Shown here piece by piece: positions 1-5,239 of a stretch of DNA of 6,000 nt. The translations under genes and the position numbers were made by a program. The notes beneath the pieces are model-generated. The model had not been told where the DNA came from. It did not search any database and saw only the letters and a program-made list of their open reading frames with translations. Within the stretch, counting starts at the first letter, position 1. Each line of letters opens with the position of its first letter. The DNA is from Pseudomonadota bacterium. GTDB lineage: Bacteria; Myxococcota_A; Bradymonadia; UBA4248. The stretch lies in the NCBI GenBank assembly GCA_009786045.1, contig WQTY01000149.1, positions 1-6,000 on the forward strand, given 5' to 3'.

Positions 1-1255
1 CCTCCACGCCCTCAAAACTCGCCTCGACATTGGCATCAAAGGCCTCGTCCAGGGCTCCAAAGGATTCGTCCAGTGTGTCGATAGGCGCATCCAAACCTTC
101 GATCCCTGTCAGCAAATCTGCACCGGCATCGTCGGCATAAGCGTCCTTGTCTTCAGATCTGAATGCATCCTTCAACTCACTCTGAGACATCAGCTCAACA
201 TCAACTTCCAAAATGGCCTTCTCTGCGGTTACCGTAGCAATGACAGAGATGGATTTGACAGTGTCGGGTGCCGTCTTGCCCCTGGTTGGCTTCGCAACGC
301 TCTGATCAGTTTCAGATAAGCCAGGTTTGTGTTCACCCGCATCCACAGATGTATCTTTCTTTTTCGAACGTTTGGATGAGCCGGCCTCTGCACTTTTCTT
401 CGCTGATGCTGCGCTGTCCCTGGCAGCATGGGAGTCGCCGTCTTTGGCGCTCGACTTGCGCTTGTCCTGAGATTTGTCAGACTTTGTGCTTGAAGGGGCA
501 GCCTTTTCCCCGGAAGCCCTGGTGGTTTTGGCTGTTTTGGCAGGAGCCTGGTGTTCGCCAGTGTCTGCGCCATTTTCCGGCATTGTTTTGGATTTGGCAG
601 CCTTGCTCGTTTTCACTTTTTCAGATGAGGCGCGCTTTGCCGAGATGTTCTCTGTCGTCCCCTTTGTCGCCTCAGACGCACTCTGCTTGCCTCCTTTGTG
701 GGCTTTCTTCGCAGAAAGTGCTTCATTTTTTGCTTCAGAAGCTTCAACAACCGGTTTTGAGGTTTTCGATTTTGCTTTCGATGCCTTCGATACAGCTGCT
801 TCGACGTTTTCGGCCGGGGAAGACTCAGCGTTGGTGTGTGCCGTCTTTGAGCGTGATTTTGTCGATTTCGAAGCGCTGTCGTCTTCCGAACGCCTGGGAC
901 TCTTCTGAGCTGTCGGAGAGTCTGCAATGCTCTCCTTCGCCGAAGATTTGGATGGCTTCTTCTTTGATGCGGTTTGGTCTTGTGCCGCCACGATATCTTC
1001 GCCTTCCTCCAGGTTTTCAGAAGGCTTGGCCTTGGATTTTCGCGAAGAAGCTGCTTTTGACTCTGGCACAGTCTCCGCTTTGTTCTCTTTGATTTCGACG
1101 CCCATATCCTCCTCGATTTGCGTCCTTAGCGCCCTGGCTTTGTCCTCTGCCAAGCCTGATACCAGCATCCCAAACTCGTCTTCGGTCAGAAAACCTTTAC
1201 GCTTGCCCTCTTCGATGAGTGCCAGAACTGCTTCTTTATCCATATGATTGGACAT
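1..1255 (-). CDS. rpoD: RNA polymerase primary sigma factor (sigma-70), N-terminal part, runs off the left edge
   Basis: The frame is open for 418 codons from ATG at 1255 to the window edge, so the conserved regions 1.2 to 4 lie outside. Start: GGGAG (plus-strand 1263-1267) sits 7 nt before this ATG; the in-frame ATG at 1243 has no such site. Residues about 8-56 match sigma-70 region 1.1: LIEEGKRKGFLTEDEF corresponds to the E. coli RGKEQGYLTYAEV segment, and EEDMGVEI to its NDMGIQV segment. Residues 91-330 are low-complexity: by hand count about 130 of 240 are Lys, Ala or Ser, with no Phe, Trp, Tyr or Cys. Residues about 341-418 are strongly acidic with few lysines, as often seen just before region 1.2. 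In the family, region 1.1 restrains promoter binding until core RNA polymerase is bound. The gene follows dnaG on the same strand, the classical dnaG-rpoD order. Naming rests on region 1.1 plus context; another protein with a Lys/Ala-rich tail is possible but less likely. Confidence 0.82.
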   Translation of the reverse strand, partial: MSNHMDKEAVLALIEEGKRKGFLTEDEFGMLVSGLAEDKARALRTQIEEDMGVEIKENKAETVPESKAASSRKSKAKPSENLEEGEDIVAAQDQTASKKKPSKSSAKESIADSPTAQKSPRRSEDDSASKSTKSRSKTAHTNAESSPAENVEAAVSKASKAKSKTSKPVVEASEAKNEALSAKKAHKGGKQSASEATKGTTENISAKRASSEKVKTSKAAKSKTMPENGADTGEHQAPAKTAKTTRASGEKAAPSSTKSDKSQDKRKSSAKDGDSHAARDSAASAKKSAEAGSSKRSKKKDTSVDAGEHKPGLSETDQSVAKPTRGKTAPDTVKSISVIATVTAEKAILEVDVELMSQSELKDAFRSEDKDAYADDAGADLLTGIEGLDAPIDTLDESFGALDEAFDANVEASFEGVE

Positions 1256-1290
1256 CCAATATCTCCCTTGTTTATGCTCTGCCATGCCTC

Positions 1291-1371
1291 AAACAAAACA
1301 ACCTGTAAAACAGGCGATAGCAGGTATCCGCTATCACGGCCAGTTTCTTGGCCGCTGTTATCCTGTTTTCT
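1291..1371 (-). promoter_or_regulatory. Overlapping inverted repeats in the dnaG-rpoD gap, attenuator-like
   Basis: Read in the transcript direction (minus strand), four elements follow the dnaG stop. (a) An AAAACAGG arm lies at 1369-1362. (b) A perfect 6-bp hairpin CGGCCA-6 nt-TGGCCG spans 1337-1354. (c) A 6-bp hairpin pairs GATAGC (plus 1315-1320 region) with GCTATC (1330-1335). (d) A short hairpin CCTGT-TTT-ACAGG at 1302-1314 is followed by the T-rich run TTGTTTTGTTT. Arm (a) is the exact complement of CCTGTTTT (1314-1307), so a:d pairing and hairpin (d) cannot form together. That is the layout of an attenuator or antiterminator, or it may simply be an RNA-processing structure. Hairpin (d) is weak (5 bp plus one possible G-U), so terminator activity is uncertain. 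Confidence 0.45.
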
Positions 1372-1372
1372 G

Positions 1373-3154
1373 CTAAGATTGTTCCGATCCCCAAACAAAC
1401 TTGCGTGCCATCTGACCCTTTTGCATCAATTCGATCAATTTGGTATGCATACCCATGATCTGCTGCACGCGTTCGGCATCGTTTTTTTTCAGCGATGCCT
1501 CTAATTCTTGGCCCAGCCTCTGTATTTCCTGCGAAGCCCAGCGATTCGTCAGGGCCGCCATGGCACCCTCATACCACCGCTCGATTTCGCTGTCGTCTAT
1601 TTCGAAATCGCTGCACACCAGCTGTTCGTAGAGATTGATCTGGCCCTCGTCAAGATGGGCCATCACTTCATAAGTGCTCGATTTATTCTCAACGCCGGCA
1701 TAGCACAGGAGCAGGGAACGAAGCGCAGGATCCCGCACCAAATCCAGTCCTTGGCACTGCATGAACGTTTCATAACGTTCCGCCGAACGTAACAGCAAAC
1801 GCGTCACCTCGTATTCGATACCTCCAGTCTCCGCCACACGCACGACTTCACGTGGCCCATCTTCCAAACCCTTTAAACGAAGCATCTCTTCCGTAGAAGT
1901 GATATCCAAACCTAAAAGACGTGCCGATTCTTCGAGATAGTGGCGGCGAACCCTCGGATTGGTAAACTGCATCAGGAGTTCACCGAGTTCCGAATAGCGG
2001 GCTTTGCGCAGCTCAATCGGAAGCGTCAGAATCGATTCGCAGGCTTTTTCAACACACCAGCGCGCCAGCGGCTGCGCCCCCTCAAGAAGCGTTTGCATCC
2101 CCTCCTTTCCGTAGGCACGAAGAAAACTGTCAGGATCATCCCCCCTGGGAAGCTCCACTGCCAAAATGGCCTCGAAATCCTGCTTTAGCAGGACACCGAG
2201 CGCCCGTGACATTGCCTTCTGCCCGGCCGCATCGCTGTCATACATCAGGAAAACACGCCTGGTCTGGCGAAACAGAAGTTCTGCCTGCTTCGGCGTTAAC
2301 GCCGTGCCCATGGATGCCACCGTATGGCAAAAACCATGCCCGTGCATCATCACCGCATCCACATTGCCCTCGACCAGAATGACACACTTCTCGCGCAGGA
2401 TGTGGCTCTTGGCCTGATACAGGCCATAAAGATGCTCCCCCTTCGTATAGATGTCGCTTTCCGGACTGTTGATGTATTTGGCAACATCGCCAGACCGCAA
2501 ATAGCGCCCCCCAAAAGCGATAATCTCTCCCTGAAGGCTGTGAACCGGAAACATAAGACGCTCGCGGAAACGCGCATAATAACCGCGGTCATTTTTACCG
2601 ACCAGACCAAGTTTTTCTGCGTCTGAAAGCGATGCACCGCTGCTGCTGAGCGCTCCGACAATGCCATCCCACGAGTCCGGTGCATACCCCAAGCCAAAAC
2701 TTGATGCCATCGCATCACTTATTCCGCGCCCTCGCGCATACTCCCGGCACATTACGCCCTCAGGCCCCAAGATGGACGCCAGAAAGTATGCCTGTGCCAC
2801 CTGCATGACGCCAACCAGCGATTTTGCCTCGCGATAACGCGTCGATGCAGGTCCGGGCCCATCTGTACGCTTTATCGTTATCCCAAGGCGATCCGCCAGG
2901 CGTTCAATGGCCTCAGGAAACGACAGCCGCTCAATCTGCATCAGAAAACTCGCCGCCGATCCCCCGACCCCACACCCAAAACACTTAAACAGGCCTCGCT
3001 CCGGCGTCACATAGAAACTCGCCGTCTTTTCGTGATGAAACGGACACAATCCCACCAGGCGCCGCCCACGCTTCTTCAGCTGCACGTACTCCCCAATGAG
3101 ACGAACAATGTCAGTTTGCTCAATGACCGCTTTTACGATCGACTCATCTATCAT
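1373..3154 (-). CDS. dnaG: DNA primase DnaG
   Basis: Synthesises the short RNA primers for leading- and lagging-strand replication, recruited to the fork by DnaB helicase. The product is 593 aa, close to E. coli DnaG (581). Numbered from ATG 3154: the CHC2 zinc-binding domain occupies about residues 1-95, with ligands C37 and H40 in CPFH and C58 and C61 in CFGC. A catalytic core follows, including RFRERLMFPV near 195-204 and FGGRYL near 214-219. The TOPRIM acidic motifs are VEGNVDAV (E262, D266) and MYDSDAAGQKA (D306, D308). The C-terminal roughly 150 residues are helical and suit the helicase-binding domain. Start choice: the frame extends to a GTG at 3202, but that codon has no Shine-Dalgarno and would lie about 15 nt from the predicted transcript start. 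ATG 3154 has GGGAGAG 10 nt upstream and gives the usual N-terminus (IDESIVKAVIEQTDIVRLI). The gene is divergent from the transglycosylase gene and followed by rpoD after 117 bp. The first TOPRIM motif has Asn where Tyr is common (EGY to EGN); the catalytic acidic residues are intact. Confidence 0.97.
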   Translation of the reverse strand: MIDESIVKAVIEQTDIVRLIGEYVQLKKRGRRLVGLCPFHHEKTASFYVTPERGLFKCFGCGVGGSAASFLMQIERLSFPEAIERLADRLGITIKRTDGPGPASTRYREAKSLVGVMQVAQAYFLASILGPEGVMCREYARGRGISDAMASSFGLGYAPDSWDGIVGALSSSGASLSDAEKLGLVGKNDRGYYARFRERLMFPVHSLQGEIIAFGGRYLRSGDVAKYINSPESDIYTKGEHLYGLYQAKSHILREKCVILVEGNVDAVMMHGHGFCHTVASMGTALTPKQAELLFRQTRRVFLMYDSDAAGQKAMSRALGVLLKQDFEAILAVELPRGDDPDSFLRAYGKEGMQTLLEGAQPLARWCVEKACESILTLPIELRKARYSELGELLMQFTNPRVRRHYLEESARLLGLDITSTEEMLRLKGLEDGPREVVRVAETGGIEYEVTRLLLRSAERYETFMQCQGLDLVRDPALRSLLLCYAGVENKSSTYEVMAHLDEGQINLYEQLVCSDFEIDDSEIERWYEGAMAALTNRWASQEIQRLGQELEASLKKNDAERVQQIMGMHTKLIELMQKGQMARKFVWGSEQS

Positions 3155-3164
3155 TGCCCAGAGT

Positions 3165-3171
3165 CTCTCCC
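3165..3171 (-). promoter_or_regulatory. Ribosome binding site deciding the dnaG start
   Basis: The minus strand reads GGGAGAG, 10 nt before ATG 3154. No comparable site precedes the upstream in-frame GTG at 3202, so this site favours the shorter 593-aa primase. Confidence 0.6.
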
Positions 3172-3223
3172 GAACGAACACAACCTTTTCGCCCCTCCCC
3201 ACAGGAGATGCGAAAAGTGGACA

Positions 3224-3251
3224 AATTTAATGCCCTATTGGCAATTGTCAA
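3224..3251 (-). promoter_or_regulatory. Candidate sigma-70 promoter for dnaG
   Basis: The minus strand has a perfect -35 box TTGACA (plus 3246-3251), a 16-bp spacer and a -10-like TAAATT (plus 3224-3229, 4 of 6 consensus positions). Transcription would begin near 3217, giving an untranslated leader of about 60 nt before ATG 3154. The position just upstream of dnaG supports the call; the -10 match is only moderate. Confidence 0.5.
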
Positions 3252-3334
3252 ATCAAACGACAACAAATATGACATTTTGATCACAGTCTCCCGGATAAAG
3301 CCTATTTTTCCTCTCGATTCGGAGGGAGCCAACA

Positions 3335-3360
3335 GGGCAGACACATAGGTTTGCCCCTAC
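3335..3360 (-). repeat. REP-like palindromic element with GTAG head
   Basis: The minus strand reads GTAG (3360-3357), then GGGCAAA, an 8-nt loop and TCTGCCC: a 7-bp imperfect stem with one A-C mismatch. On the plus strand the same stem, GGGCAGA/TTTGCCC, pairs fully with one G-U. A GTAG tetranucleotide followed by a GC-rich hairpin is the layout of REP sequences moved by RAYT (TnpA-REP) transposases. From memory, very similar GTAGGGGC-type hairpins are dispersed in many bacterial genomes. One copy in one window cannot prove repetition. Confidence 0.55.
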
Positions 3361-3369
3361 TTCAATTTC

Positions 3370-3398
3370 TTGCCCACAGCCTTGGGACACGCTAGATT
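3370..3398 (+). promoter_or_regulatory. Candidate promoter for the lytic transglycosylase gene
   Basis: TTGCCC (3370-3375) and TAGATT (3393-3398) are separated by exactly 17 bp. Each matches the sigma-70 consensus at 4 of 6 positions. The predicted transcript start near 3405 leaves a leader of about 75 nt before ATG 3480. It is the best-spaced pair I found on this strand of the intergenic region, but matches of this quality occur by chance. Confidence 0.35.
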
Positions 3399-3410
3399 CT
3401 GGTCTTTGGG

Positions 3411-3436
3411 GGCATCATGGCCGTCTTGGCATCATG
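3411..3436 (+). repeat. Short direct repeat GGCATCATG, two copies
   Basis: GGCATCATG occurs at 3411-3419 and again at 3428-3436, 17 bp apart start to start. The copies sit just downstream of the candidate transcript start and upstream of the transglycosylase gene. They could be paired operator half-sites or chance; no known regulator is recognised. Confidence 0.4.
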
Positions 3437-3479
3437 AGGTTTGCCACAACGAATCGCCTTTGAACGAATATTGATAGAT

Positions 3480-4103
3480 ATGGCTCGTGCGACACTCACC
3501 GTCATTCTTGCGCTTTTGACAGGCTGTTTGGGCTCAGCGGCTGCCTACGCCGATATCTATCGATATCAGACGCCGGATGGCGAAATCGTGCTCACCACGT
3601 CGCCAAGAAAAGATCTCAAGCTGATTGGTGTCATTCGCAATGATGCCAGACCTGCTGCCAAAGCGCCGTCATCGCCATCGTCACCACAGACCAAAGTCAA
3701 TGCGGCGATGCGTGAACAGGCCTATGATGCCTATATCGAAGAAGCTGCCAATCTTTATGGCATCCCAAAGGCCTTCATTAAGGCTGTCATAAAAATCGAA
3801 AGCAATTTTAACCCAAGAGCCGTCAGCAGTGCCGGTGCCATGGGGCTGATGCAGCTCATGCCCGGAACGGCAAAACACATGGGCGTCGAGGATCCATTCG
3901 ATCCCAGGCAAAATATCATGGGCGGCGTCAAATATCTGCGGCGATTGTCGGATCGATTCGATGGCGACATCAACCTCGTTTTGTCCGGTTATCACGCGGG
4001 GCCGGGCAACGTCGCTAAAGTTGGCGGCATTCCTTTTGCCGATACGCAAAGGTATATCCGAAATGTCTATGCCTGGTATCTGAGGTACCAGGCCGAGGAC
4101 TAG
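3480..4103 (+). CDS. Exported lytic transglycosylase, DUF4124 plus SLT domain
   Basis: Cleaves the MurNAc-GlcNAc glycosidic bond of peptidoglycan to form 1,6-anhydro ends, acting in the periplasm. The product is 207 aa from ATG 3480. Residues 1-24 form an export signal: MAR, a hydrophobic core, then LTGC (13-16), a plausible lipobox with Cys16, and AYA-D (22-25), a plausible signal peptidase I site. The protein could thus be a lipoprotein or soluble. Residues about 25-55 (IYRYQTPDGEIVLTTSP) match DUF4124, often found ahead of SLT domains. A Pro/Ser/Ala linker spans about 57-70. The SLT domain covers about 82-205, with catalytic Glu107 in KIESNFNP, GLMQLMPGTA at 122-131 and YHAGPGNV at 171-178, then TQRYI. 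The frame is open back to a TTG at 3441, but ATG 3480 places the signal at the true N-terminus. No strong Shine-Dalgarno precedes 3480, so the start is less certain than the identity. pgsA follows 106 bp downstream on the same strand. Confidence 0.95.
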   Translation: MARATLTVILALLTGCLGSAAAYADIYRYQTPDGEIVLTTSPRKDLKLIGVIRNDARPAAKAPSSPSSPQTKVNAAMREQAYDAYIEEAANLYGIPKAFIKAVIKIESNFNPRAVSSAGAMGLMQLMPGTAKHMGVEDPFDPRQNIMGGVKYLRRLSDRFDGDINLVLSGYHAGPGNVAKVGGIPFADTQRYIRNVYAWYLRYQAED

Positions 4104-4157
4104 ACGATGGCGGCATAAAACAGACTTGGTCTTCTGAGCGGTGAATGTTAAGTTGAG

Positions 4158-4186
4158 ATGAGCCGTTGGGAGGCTTGTGTTTTTTT
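4158..4186 (+). terminator. Possible weak intrinsic terminator between the transglycosylase gene and pgsA
   Basis: ATGAGCC (4158-4164) can pair in RNA with GGCTTGT (4172-4178) over 7 positions, two of them G-U, around a 7-nt loop. Seven T residues follow at 4180-4186. This suits a modest terminator for the transglycosylase gene. It lies only about 25 nt before the pgsA start, so it would be leaky, act as an attenuator, or be coincidental. Confidence 0.4.
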
Positions 4187-4196
4187 CGACAGAAAC

Positions 4197-4203
4197 AAAG
4201 AGG
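4197..4203 (+). promoter_or_regulatory. Ribosome binding site deciding the pgsA start
   Basis: AAAGAGG lies 6 nt before ATG 4210. The upstream GTG at 4177 has GGGAGG only 3 nt before it and overlaps the putative terminator hairpin. The downstream ATG codons at 4231 and 4294 lack a well-spaced site. This favours 4210. Confidence 0.55.
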
Positions 4204-4209
4204 CGTGGC

Positions 4210-4902
4210 ATGATATTTCGGCGTTCCAGGATGACACTTAATCGCTTTAGTGGCCGCAAAAAACCGCCTGCGGTCAAACGGCAAATGCTTCGCATGGACT
4301 CGAACATTAAAAAGGATTTGCTGAATCTGCCCAATCTGCTCACCATGGTGAGGATCGTCGTCATCCCTGTTGTCGTTGTCCTGATCGCGATGAGGACACC
4401 TTTTTACTGCCTTCTTGCCGCAGCTTTTTTTGGTCTGGCAGCCATTTCCGATTTCTTCGACGGCTATCTTGCCAGGCGCCTCAATCTCGTCAGCATGACG
4501 GGTAAGTATATGGATCCGCTGGCAGACAAGCTGATGGTCATGGCTGCCACGGTTCAGTTGTCTGCCATGGGCTGGCTCGAAGCCTGGGTGCCTATTGTTT
4601 TGCTTGCAAGAGAGTTTGCCGTTCAGGGGCTCAGACAGATTGCCGGCGCAGAAGGCATGGTGATTGCCGCCGGCACGGGCGGAAAGTGGAAAACCGCTTT
4701 GCAGCTCATTGGCCTGGCAGGCCTTCTTGTGCATTATACCTATCCTGTGACGTTCGCCGGGATACATGTGACTGTCAATTTCCACCTCGTTGGGTGGTAC
4801 ATGCTGGTTTTGAGCATTGTCTTCAGCCTGGTGAGTGCGGGCCAGTATTTCTGGGGTTTCCTCAATGCCATCCGTGACAGGGGGTCGCAGGAAGCCGCCT
4901 GA
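4210..4902 (+). CDS. pgsA: CDP-diacylglycerol--glycerol-3-phosphate 3-phosphatidyltransferase
   Basis: Inner-membrane enzyme joining CDP-diacylglycerol and sn-glycerol-3-phosphate to give phosphatidylglycerol phosphate and CMP, the committed step to phosphatidylglycerol and cardiolipin. The product is 230 aa from ATG 4210. The CDP-alcohol phosphotransferase signature DG-x2-AR-x8-G-x3-D-x3-D is complete, with D81, D84, D102 and D106 the four conserved acidic residues. LNLPNLLTMVRI at 38-49 is the typical start of the PgsA core. Hydrophobic membrane segments lie near 49-61, 66-80, 107-120 and 125-140, with more near the C-terminus. Residues 1-35 form an extension with 12 Lys or Arg and one Asp, absent from most PgsA proteins. 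Starting instead at ATG 4294 would give 202 aa, nearer the usual 180-200, but that codon lacks a Shine-Dalgarno. Other CDP-alcohol phosphotransferases (for example phosphatidylserine synthase) are less likely given the LNLPNLLT and DFFDGYLAR wording. Confidence 0.94.
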   Translation: MIFRRSRMTLNRFSGRKKPPAVKRQMLRMDSNIKKDLLNLPNLLTMVRIVVIPVVVVLIAMRTPFYCLLAAAFFGLAAISDFFDGYLARRLNLVSMTGKYMDPLADKLMVMAATVQLSAMGWLEAWVPIVLLAREFAVQGLRQIAGAEGMVIAAGTGGKWKTALQLIGLAGLLVHYTYPVTFAGIHVTVNFHLVGWYMLVLSIVFSLVSAGQYFWGFLNAIRDRGSQEAA

Positions 4903-4965
4903 CCCAAGCCCAAATTGCGAGGCAGGTAATCGCTTGAAACAGATTGTGAGCAATAGTGGTTCACG

Positions 4966-5167
4966 AATTGGAGGCGTTGTCAGAAATTCCCCTCCTTTGG
5001 AGGGGGGCTCGAAGAGCGGGGTGGTTGTTCTGCCCGCCCCCCAATGTTAACGGATTTTTCGAGCGATTGCCCCAAACTGCGCGGCTCTTGTTCTTGACAG
5101 ACTCAAACCCACATGCCATCCTCCGGCCACACCGCAAGGATTTCGTCAATTGGAGGCAAGACAGAAA
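4966..5167 (+). repeat. Direct repeat flanking the hairpin cluster
   Basis: AATTGGAGGC occurs at 4966-4975 and 5148-5157. Each copy is followed after 4 or 5 nt by CAGAAA (4981-4986 and 5162-5167). The two composite copies bracket the hairpin cluster at 4989-5040. They could mark an insertion boundary, a duplicated regulatory site, or chance. Confidence 0.45.
4989..5040. repeat. Three tandem hairpins, REP/BIME-like dispersed repeat
   Basis: Hairpin 1 is a perfect 7-bp stem CCCCTCC-TTT-GGAGGGG (4989-5005). Hairpin 2 is GCTC-GAA-GAGC (5007-5017). Hairpin 3 pairs GGGGTGG (5018-5024) with CCGCCCC (5034-5040) over 7 positions with one U-G and a 9-nt loop. The stems adjoin almost without spacers. 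The wording GGAGGGG-hairpin-GGGGTGGTTG resembles intergenic repeats I recall from several phyla. No T-run follows directly, so a role as the pgsA terminator is less likely than a REP-type repeat, although hairpin 1 could protect the 3' end of the pgsA transcript. Confidence 0.6.
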
Positions 5168-5206
5168 GGCGCTGTTTTCCTATTAGGGAATACTTCAGGT
5201 GGTTCT
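5041..5206. other. Remainder of the pgsA to WGR-gene spacer
   Basis: I see no convincing gene on either strand; the open frames here have no family resemblance or ribosome binding site. A perfect TTGACA occurs at 5094-5099, but the hexamer 17 bp downstream (CATCCT) is a poor -10. A T-run lies at 5054-5058 but no adjoining stem makes it a terminator. Confidence 0.5.
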
Positions 5207-5212
5207 TATAAC
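5184..5212 (+). promoter_or_regulatory. Candidate promoter for the WGR gene
   Basis: The -10-like TATAAC (5207-5212) matches 5 of 6 consensus positions and lies about 28 nt before ATG 5240, allowing a leader of about 20 nt with the ribosome binding site. The hexamer 17 bp upstream, TAGGGA (5184-5189), matches only 3 of 6, so any activity may need an activator. Confidence 0.3.
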
Positions 5213-5239
5213 CCTTGTCATTCTGAAAGGAAAACTCGC

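Noticed and set aside
268..1247. Long plus-strand and minus-strand open frames overlapping the sigma-factor gene
   Set aside because: They lack ribosome binding sites and family resemblance. They arise because the Lys/Ala/Ser-rich codons of the minus-strand gene leave other frames open.
3155..3202. Upstream GTG start giving a 609-aa primase
   Set aside because: No Shine-Dalgarno, close to the predicted transcript start, and the extra 16 residues do not resemble the conserved primase N-terminus.
3417..3463. Two tiny overlapping ORFs (6 and 9 codons) ahead of the transglycosylase gene, possible leader peptides
   Set aside because: No ribosome binding site and no regulatory codon run; such short ORFs are expected by chance.
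3681..4953. Minus-strand frames of 227 and 312 codons opposite the transglycosylase and pgsA genes
   Set aside because: They are antisense to two genes with intact catalytic motifs, and their translations show no family resemblance.
4944..4965. TTGTGA...TCACG inverted arms resembling a CRP or lac operator site
   Set aside because: The arms are 11 nt apart instead of the 6 nt of a CRP site, and the position after pgsA and nearly 300 bp before the next gene is not telling.
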